From assembly GCF_021209385.1 (NCBI RefSeq), contig NZ_JAJOIL010000009.1, forward strand, positions 60,097 through 124,096: 64,000 bases of DNA, in the 5' to 3' direction. The position numbers were made by a program, and so were the translations under genes. A model generated the notes under the pieces. That model was not told the DNA's origin, ran no database searches, and saw only the letters and a program-made list of their open reading frames with translations. Below, piece after piece: positions 60,477-64,000 of the stretch. The number at the start of each line of letters is the position of its first letter. Positions within the stretch are counted from its first letter, which is position 1. Source of the DNA: Seleniivibrio sp. (GTDB lineage Bacteria > Chrysiogenota > Deferribacteres > Deferribacterales > Geovibrionaceae).

Positions 60477-61088
60477 TTAGTTCAGATCCATTATGTCTTC
60501 TATTTTATCAACATCGCACGCGCGTAAATGCTCGGCGATGTATACTGCTTCAAGGTCGTTATACGCCCTGTTTATCTCTTTGTTGACTATAAGATAATCG
60601 TATTCATGAATATGCTGTATCTCTTCCCTTGCGTTTGAGAGGCGGATATTCATGATCTCTTCGCTCTCTGTTCTCCGGTTGATAAGTCTGGTGCGCAGGT
60701 CGCTCATGCTTGGTGCGGTAATAAAAATATATATGCCGTAATCCAGCGTGTTCTTAAGCTGTCTGGCGCCTTTCGGGTCTATATCAAGAAGTACGTCCCT
60801 GCCGGATGCAAGTATCTCTTCGACCTTGGTACGGCTGGTTCCGTAATAGTTGTCGTGTACCTTTGCCCATTCAAGAAACTCGCCCCGTTCTATCATCGCC
60901 TCAAACTCTTCAACGGAGATGAAGAAATAATCCTCGGTGTCGGTTTCGTCGTGTCTGGGCTTGCGTGTGGTGTATGAAACCGAGTAGCCTACAGTTTCAA
61001 AATTGCCGAGCAGACGGCTGCAAAGTGTCGTTTTTCCTGCACCGCTTGGTGCGCTCACCACAAAAAGCTTACCTTTACGCTTACTCAT
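60477..61088 (-). CDS. gmk: Guanylate kinase
   Basis: The 203-residue enzyme has the P-loop VVSAPSGAGKTTLCSRLL, SYTTRKPRHDETDTEDYFF (GMP site), EFLEWAKVHDNYYGT and LDIDPKGARQLK. It phosphorylates GMP to GDP. It overlaps yicC by 4 bp and is 15 bp before rpoZ. Confidence 0.97.
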   Translation of the reverse strand: MSKRKGKLFVVSAPSGAGKTTLCSRLLGNFETVGYSVSYTTRKPRHDETDTEDYFFISVEEFEAMIERGEFLEWAKVHDNYYGTSRTKVEEILASGRDVLLDIDPKGARQLKNTLDYGIYIFITAPSMSDLRTRLINRRTESEEIMNIRLSNAREEIQHIHEYDYLIVNKEINRAYNDLEAVYIAEHLRACDVDKIEDIMDLN

Positions 61089-61954
61089 ACCAGATTCTGC
61101 ACCTGTTCGCGGATTTTTTCAATCTCGCTTTTTGCCTGTACAACATTATTAATGATAGCGGTCTTGCCGCTCTTTGAACCGATGGTGTTGAACTCGCGGT
61201 TGAGTTCCTGACACATAAAATCGAGCTTTTTGCCGCTCTCTTTCTCTGTGTCAATGATGGTTCTGAACTGTTCAACGTGTGACGCGATACGGGTTATCTC
61301 TTCGGAGATATCCGCTTTTTCCGCCATAACAGCGGCTTCCTGAACTATTTTATCTTCAGCATCCACGCCGAAATCAGCCATGCGTTTTTCAAACTTTTCG
61401 CGCCAGTATTCATAAACCCCTTCGCGGTTAATGTCTATGTCGGCGGCTATGGCTGTTAAGATATCAAGTCGGGCTTTGATGTCTTCGGCAAGGTTTCTGC
61501 CCTCAAGCAGTCTCATGCCGTCCATCTCTGCGGCGCATGTTTTTATACATCCGATAACGAAATCCGACAATCTCTGTCCGAGGTCGTCGGTCTCTTCCGT
61601 CTCTAAAATATCGTTGAAATTGAGGATGTGTTCAAGGCTTATTTTGCCATGGACGCCGAACCTGTCCTTAAGCTCTGTGAGGATGTTCATGTAGCTTTCA
61701 ACCGCATCCTGACGCAGCACAGGTTTGTACTGCTGTTTTTTCAGTTTAAGGTCGATGTTCACATCAACTTTTCCGCGAACAAGAACGTCTTTCAGAACGT
61801 TTTTAAGGGTTATCTCCATGAAGTTGAAAAGTCTGGGCATCCTGACATTGCAGTCAAAATATCTGCTGTTGACAGATTTCATCTCTACTTTGATATCGCA
61901 GAGTTCGTTTCCTGTCATTATTTTACCGTAGCCGGTCATGCTTTTGGCGGTCAT
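61085..61954 (-). CDS. yicC: YicC/YloC-family endoribonuclease
   Basis: The protein of 289 residues starts MTAKSMTGYGK and has EMKSVNSRYFDCNVRMPR, the C-terminal KLDFMCQELNREFNTIGSKS and SEIEKIREQVQN, all standard for YicC. The family cleaves RNA and regulates small-RNA decay in E. coli. The ATG at 61954 has AAGG seven bases upstream; a TTG two codons earlier is less likely. It heads the group ending in udg. Confidence 0.93.
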   Translation of the reverse strand: MTAKSMTGYGKIMTGNELCDIKVEMKSVNSRYFDCNVRMPRLFNFMEITLKNVLKDVLVRGKVDVNIDLKLKKQQYKPVLRQDAVESYMNILTELKDRFGVHGKISLEHILNFNDILETEETDDLGQRLSDFVIGCIKTCAAEMDGMRLLEGRNLAEDIKARLDILTAIAADIDINREGVYEYWREKFEKRMADFGVDAEDKIVQEAAVMAEKADISEEITRIASHVEQFRTIIDTEKESGKKLDFMCQELNREFNTIGSKSGKTAIINNVVQAKSEIEKIREQVQNLV

Positions 61955-62035
61955 ATTCAACCTTATAAGAAAATGATTTGCCTTTAAAGGCTTTTTGAGT
62001 TTAGAATAATAAACAAATTGTACTTGGAGGTCAAT

Positions 62036-62776
62036 ATGTTTCAGCTTCCTTTAGTGCTTCTGGTGCTGATTGTAATGCTTGCCATCAACTCAGTTAAGAT
62101 TCTCAGGGAGTACGAGCGCGGAGTAATCTTCCGTCTGGGGCGCTATACAGGCGTCAGGGGACCCGGTGTCATCATACTGGTTCCTGTTCTGGAAAAAATG
62201 GTGAAGGTGAACCTGCGTACATTCGTTATGGATGTTCCTCCGCAGGATGTCATCACAAAGGACAACGTTTCTGTTAAGGTTAACGCGGTTGTATATTTCC
62301 GCGTTATGGAACCGAACAAGGCGGTCCTTGAGGTGGAGGACTTCTATTACGCCACAAGCCAGCTTGCACAGACCACTCTGAGAAGTATTCTCGGTCAGTT
62401 CGAGCTTGACGAAATGCTTTCCAACAGGGAGAAGATTAACCACGACCTCCAGGATGTTCTGGACAGCCAAACCGATCCTTGGGGCGTTAAGATTTCTGCT
62501 GTTGAAATGAAGCACGTTGACCTGCCCAATGAAATGCAGAGGGCAATGGCAAAACAGGCGGAAGCGGAAAGAGAAAGAAGAGCGAAAATAATCAACGCAG
62601 ACGGCGAGATGCAGTCTGCTCAAAAACTGCACGAAGCCAGCGAAATTATGGCGCAGAACCCGCTGACAATCCAGATACGCTACCTGCAAACACTGAACCA
62701 GATAGCAAACGACAAAACGAACACCATCGTTTTCCCCATGTCTCTGGAAAACATCGGCAGTCTGTTTAAGAAGTAA
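62036..62776 (+). CDS. Slipin (stomatin/prohibitin SPFH-domain) membrane protein
   Basis: The protein of 246 residues has one N-terminal membrane helix and the SPFH domain: [92 protein letters not shown] and [34 protein letters not shown]. Slipins form membrane microdomain scaffolds, often with NfeD, which is not adjacent here. The ATG at 62036 has GGAGG upstream. A terminator follows at 62786. Confidence 0.94.
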   Translation: MFQLPLVLLVLIVMLAINSVKILREYERGVIFRLGRYTGVRGPGVIILVPVLEKMVKVNLRTFVMDVPPQDVITKDNVSVKVNAVVYFRVMEPNKAVLEVEDFYYATSQLAQTTLRSILGQFELDEMLSNREKINHDLQDVLDSQTDPWGVKISAVEMKHVDLPNEMQRAMAKQAEAERERRAKIINADGEMQSAQKLHEASEIMAQNPLTIQIRYLQTLNQIANDKTNTIVFPMSLENIGSLFKK

Positions 62777-62785
62777 ATTTTCTAT

Positions 62786-62820
62786 GGGGCGGCTTCGCAA
62801 GAGGTCGCCCCTTTTCTTTA
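62786..62820 (+). terminator. Intrinsic terminator after the slipin gene
   Basis: GGGGCGGC (62786-62793) pairs with GTCGCCCC (62804-62811, one G.U), followed by TTTTCTTTA. Confidence 0.75.
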
Positions 62821-63027
62821 ATGTCAACTTAGGTTTCACTAAACACACAGCCAACACGACACACGCTGAGCTTGATTGATTTTCAAGATGTTATATTGTA
62901 TTGTTGTATTATGGCATGCACGATTCTTTTGAAATTATATAATAACAACATATTAATAATTCTAATATCAGCTTACGTTTCACTTCTTTGCCAATTTTCA
63001 ACTTTAAATGAAATATTTGAGGATAAG

Positions 63028-63883
63028 ATGAGCAAAACATTAAACAAGAAACCAAAAAATAAAGCATTAATATTTGTAACTATTTTGGGGTTGATTCTTT
63101 TAATAACAATTACACTTTACTTGGATTCATCCGATAGTTTTGGATTTTCAGAATCTCTATTTTCTGGCTTGGCATTTATTGGTTTGATTTTTACATTGTT
63201 TATGCAGAAAGAAGAACTAGAAATGCAAAGGAATGAAATATCTGAAAACAGGTCTGTTTTAGAAAAGCAAGAGGAACAATTAAGAAAACAAAGAATACAA
63301 ATGGAAGAAGCAAACTACTTTTCTTAAAAGCAAGCAAAATGAAAACACCTTTTTCAAAATGCTTGATCTGTATAATGATATTTTAAATAATATAGTTATA
63401 GATAAAGATGCAACTAGTGAAGACCAAAAGAAAGAAAAGTTTCATGGAAGAGAAGCAATCAATTATTCAATGAAAAATGTAATAGAAAGAATTTATATCA
63501 ATAGCAAAGACAGATATTTTTTGGATGTGGTTAATGATAAACCTTGGTTACCGAGGAGTTCGTCAGGCAAAGTAACAGTTTCAGATAAAATACAAGCAGT
63601 TATTCCTAAATATTTAAAAGATAATAATGACCAATTTGGACATTATTTCAGACATATATTTCAAACCATCAAGTTTGCAGATGAAAATATGATTGAAAAA
63701 GAGTTAATTGATAACAATGCTAAATATGGGAAAAAGAAAAATACTTCTGCGTATAAATATGTAAAAATATTAAGGGCACAACTTTCAAATACAGAATTGG
63801 CTCTTTTATTTTATACGTCATTAACATCTGAAGGTAAAAACTTTATTGATTTAGGCTATTTTCAAGACTATGAGACCCTGTAA
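63028..63883 (+). pseudogene. Putative phage abortive-infection protein (putAbiC-like), frameshifted and ended by an IS
   Basis: Two frames join into one protein. The first (ATG at 63028, AGGA upstream) gives two membrane helices and a coiled coil with repeated Glu/Gln/Lys (KEELEMQRNEISE, LEKQEEQLRKQ). The second continues with NENTFFKMLDLYNDIL, GREAINYSM, YFRHIFQTIKFADEN and ILRAQLSNTELALLFY, the hallmarks of membrane-anchored AbiC-like proteins. One T too many in the T4 run at 63319-63322 breaks the frame. The final codons ETL-stop come from the IS end at about 63872. The gene is strikingly AT-rich against its neighbours, indicating transfer. Confidence 0.7.
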
Positions 63884-64000
63884 ATAAAATTGTGTAAGTG
63901 CGATTAATCCGTTAGAAATATATAGGAGTAATTGCACATGGATCAGAAGAAGATTGATGAACTGGCAAGCATTTTTGCCAAAGAGATGAAGACCGAAAAA
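63872..64000 (+). mobile_element. IS256-family element, left end, continues past the window
   Basis: The sequence starting GAGACCCTGTAAATAAAATT, followed by GTGTAAG, looks like a terminal inverted repeat of IS256-type elements, and the transposase start follows 66 bp later. The right end is outside the window, so the boundary is inferred from sequence style and from the abrupt end of the Abi gene. Confidence 0.5.
63938..64000 (+). CDS. IS256-family transposase, N-terminal 21 codons (truncated by window edge)
   Basis: The visible start MDQKKIDELASIFAKEMKTEK matches the usual N-terminus of IS256-type mutator transposases (a helix followed by a KTE element). AGGAG lies nine bases upstream. The DDE catalytic domain is beyond the window. 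Confidence 0.6.
   Translation, partial: MDQKKIDELASIFAKEMKTEK

Overview
The window looks like chromosome from a Gram-negative anaerobe or facultative anaerobe of about mid-40s % GC. I infer this from lipoprotein signals (NlpC/P60, ApbE, CsgG, a substrate-binding protein), a Tat-exported phosphoesterase, a TAXI/TRAP binding protein, NosL domains, a polyprenyl diphosphate synthase and many redox proteins. The protein set would fit the Deferribacterota (Denitrovibrio/Geovibrio/Seleniivibrio-like), but that placement is by general resemblance and no search was run. There is no rRNA and no CRISPR array. One tRNA-Val(GAC) is present.

Layout. 1-2.5 kb: end of an ATP-grasp ligase, a LysA-fold decarboxylase and a small Lys/Met/Pro-rich secreted protein. 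2.5-6.4 kb: surface-polysaccharide acyltransferase, MarR regulator with an operator-like palindrome, 4Fe-4S protein, nitroreductase. 6.5-12.1 kb: argS, tRNA-Val, DUF2231/cytochrome b5-like protein, frameshifted SPOR-NlpC/P60 lipoprotein, AEC transporter, RidA. 12.2-19.9 kb: a tight plus-strand run ispB-like, amrS, apbE, NusG-II, Gx transporter, maf, acyl-CoA synthetase, priA. 20-25.9 kb: tadA, rsmE, phosphatase, prmA on the minus strand; RluA-like, TAXI, Fur and MarR genes on the plus strand. 26-35.2 kb: Tat phosphoesterase, then the complete operon trpEGDCFBA preceded by a leader peptide with three consecutive Trp codons and an attenuator, and before it a short RlmN-like radical SAM gene and an HD-domain gene.

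35.4-45.9 kb: a minus-strand signalling operon (ModA-like binding lipoprotein, multi-PAS histidine kinase, Hpt, HD-GYP response regulator) diverges from a plus-strand NosL-NosL / small membrane protein / FtsX-type ABC transporter / CPFC membrane protein operon. Then come a WrbA-type quinone reductase and a LuxR-type regulator. 46.3-61.9 kb: suhB, zapE, an XRE-cupin regulator, then minus-strand housekeeping operons: cyclase-pfkA-pduO-yqeY-cvpA-mutS2, CsgG plus an FlgT_N-like protein, and yicC-gmk-rpoZ-coaBC-udg. 62-64 kb: a slipin, then an AT-rich island with a phage abortive-infection-type gene that runs into an IS256-family element at the window edge.

Five genes carry apparent single-base frameshifts (NlpC/P60, histidine kinase/Hpt, WrbA, uracil-DNA glycosylase, Abi). 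Four of the five sit in short A or T runs, so uncorrected sequencing indels must be considered before any is called a real pseudogene. Regulatory highlights are the trp attenuator, consensus promoters whose predicted start falls on or next to the ATG (fur, the first marR, possibly trpL), and three hairpins that bury Shine-Dalgarno sequences.
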